A stretch of DNA of 62,000 nt from Glandiceps talaboti. Lineage: Eukaryota; Hemichordata; Enteropneusta; Spengelidae. The notes beneath the pieces were generated by a model. The model did no database searches. It had not been told where the DNA came from and saw nothing but the letters and a program-made list of their open reading frames with translations. The stretch spans positions 17,634,484-17,696,483 of the forward strand of contig NC_135550.1 in the NCBI RefSeq assembly GCF_964340395.1. Direction: 5' to 3'. Below are positions 60,286 to 62,000 of this stretch, one piece after another (positions within the stretch are counted from its first letter, which is position 1; each line of letters begins with the position of its first letter). The translations under genes and the position numbers were made by a program.

Positions 60286-61732
60286 GTCCATTGATGTTGT
60301 TGAAGTCAGATTTTTATCTGCAAAAGAACGGAGAGAAAAAAAAAGAATAGAATTGAAAGATCGAAAGTAGCTCAAAAAAAACCAAACTGTGATCACAGTT
60401 GACATGTACAGAAGTCCATTAAAATGTTAACAGTGCATTGCAGAATTGGTTACAAATTACTATTCTTCTTATTGAGTCAGCTGATGACGTCATGACAAAA
60501 TTGAATCTGTGACTTCTTGACAAATTAAAGAGAATAAGTACATGAAAGGTCAGTTTGTTTTGAAACTTTCCAACCAAATTAAATGAAAGCCTACCAAGTT
60601 AAGATGTAAAAGTTTATCAGTCTGTTATTCAATTATATGTTTTTTTTAAGACGTCATTGGCTTGGCTCAGCATGCTTGGCATGTGAAAATAGCTAGGAAT
60701 CAGTCTGGCAGTTGGATTTGAAATGCTATGCAGTTGTTATTGTTATATGGAGATCAAAGAAAACACAGAAAAGATTTTTACAGAGCATGGATGAAATTGA
60801 AGAATTACAGTAATGATGTGGTGGTGGGTGGGGAGTGGGGGGGGGGGGTCGTACAATAAGTATCTGCATCAAATGACATCTGTGACACACACCGATGAAT
60901 TATTCATCTTAATTGGACTATCAGTCTCTCTCCGTCTCTTATCAACATTTATTAATATTCATAAACCAATTGATACTTCACTGAGCTTTAAATTCCATCT
61001 CCTGCTAATTAGGCTGCAGGTTTGTCTGTTATTTAGTCAAAAGTCCGTTATAGAGTATGGAATGTTCATTTCATTGAATTGATTTTTTGATAACATTTTA
61101 AGACTGATATCTGACAATTTGTCACTTCTTAATATACAACTAATTTGTACATGTTAGCATTTTTACTGAGTAGATTTGCTGTTGAAAGGATTTTGTCAAC
61201 TGAAATCAGATTTATTCTCTTAACAGGATAAGTATAAGATTTTCTGACTAGCTTTGCTGCTGCTGCTGAATGGAATTTGTCAGATGTGATATCATATGTT
61301 TGATAAAAGGCTGGCTTGTTATCAGGAACTAATCATCCGATATAGTTTAGGAGCTTAATGTCTCCCAGATAAAACTCTTCTAAATTTTAACGAGGAGAGG
61401 ACATATGATAGTTTGTTGATATCTAGAGAGTGTTTTGATTCGAGTTGGAAGTTGACAATTATTAGTCTAGCTGCTACCTACAGTTTATACTATCAATGGC
61501 GGTGAAAAGCATACAATGGCCTCGTTTAGGTTACTCAACAGTGTCATATCACAGTTGGCAAACCATCAGGCAATTGTAGTTCTGAAGCCATCACTAAGTA
61601 ATGACATTGTGTGTGATTACGTTTGAAGTGGAATACAGGATGGGTTTTCAGTCACATAGCATTTACCCTCACCATTTTATTAAAATATTTTTCTTAGTAC
61701 TAAGGACAAGTAAGAATTAGCTAAAAACTCAC
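60286..61732. other. non-coding, nothing recognised
   Basis: AT-rich with one short G run (60837-60848). No gene or repeat supported. Confidence 0.4.
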
Positions 61733-61827
61733 CTCCAGTAGTGTCTGTATGGAATAGATGTGATGCCATAGGTCTTGGGGTTTTCTTGTTCATATGGTCT
61801 ATTGTCAACATTTGGGAGTCAGTAAAA
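61733..61827 (-). CDS. candidate internal exon, gene unknown
   Basis: The minus strand shows a strong acceptor (AATTCTCTCTTTTACAG) and a strong donor (GGAG|GTGAGT) around 95 bp. Exactly one frame is open: FTDSQMLTIDHMNKKTPRPM followed by ASHLFHTDTTG. Entry phase is 2 and exit phase 1. The splice signals are among the best in the right-hand 10 kb. No family recognised. The sequence from 61828 to the window end looks intronic. Confidence 0.42.
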
Positions 61828-62000
61828 CTGTAAAAGAGAGAATTACATCTATGCTTATAATTCAACACAAAACTATTTTTGTACGACAGTCATAGCTAAA
61901 ATATAAAAACGAAAACCTTAAAATAAATGCACAAAATACACCAAAAGTGTTGTCACCACACCATAAATAACATTATTTACAAACAGTCTTGTCTAAAATA

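Overview
This is an animal nuclear genome window: spliced genes, an AT-rich background, dense microsatellites and minisatellites, and nested transposable elements. The one gene I recognise with confidence is a Dispatched (DISP1-type) orthologue on the + strand. Together with the BEL/Pao retrotransposon and the recurring 'TACATGTA'-rich intergenic DNA, this suggests a non-vertebrate, probably marine, metazoan. I cannot name the species from the sequence.

Layout. 1-13286: a possible exon end at the extreme left, microsatellites and minisatellites, then a nested set of insertions. A 31-bp minisatellite (4230-4872 and 13042-13286) is split by a dispersed TIR element (4877-13041). That element is itself split by a full-length BEL/Pao LTR retrotransposon on the minus strand (5579-12423, 393-bp LTRs that look identical, 5-bp target duplication ATGAC). 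13287-50966: three consecutive Dispatched exons (13287-13410, 43691-44012, 48040-50966) that join in frame into about 1,123 codons, from the first transmembrane helix to the stop. The first of the two introns is 30.3 kb and holds no recognisable host gene. It is filled with tandem arrays (44-, 47-, 48-, 53- and 70-bp units), MITE-like and fold-back elements, a tRNA-headed SINE and LINE fragments. The second intron (4.0 kb) holds a 75-bp array, another copy of the dispersed TIR family and a MITE ending 60 bp before the last exon. 50967-62000: 3' flank, a 1.9-kb array of 32-36-bp units, a 1.1-kb array of 32-bp units, and three weaker exon candidates of unidentified genes (minus strand at 58146-58231 and 61733-61827, plus strand at 59765-60195).

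Function. Dispatched is the RND-family, sterol-sensing-domain transporter that releases cholesterol-modified Hedgehog from producing cells. The intramembrane acidic residues used for transport are present. The vertebrate-type furin site in the first extracellular loop is not visible. The retrotransposon encodes one uninterrupted Gag-protease-RT-RNaseH-integrase polyprotein, antisense to Dispatched, and looks very recent.

Most striking pattern: the minisatellite next to the first Dispatched exon is built from copies of that exon's own 3' splice site and first bases (TTTCAG|GTATTCTATG). This gives more than ten decoy acceptors that were contiguous with the real one before the transposons inserted.
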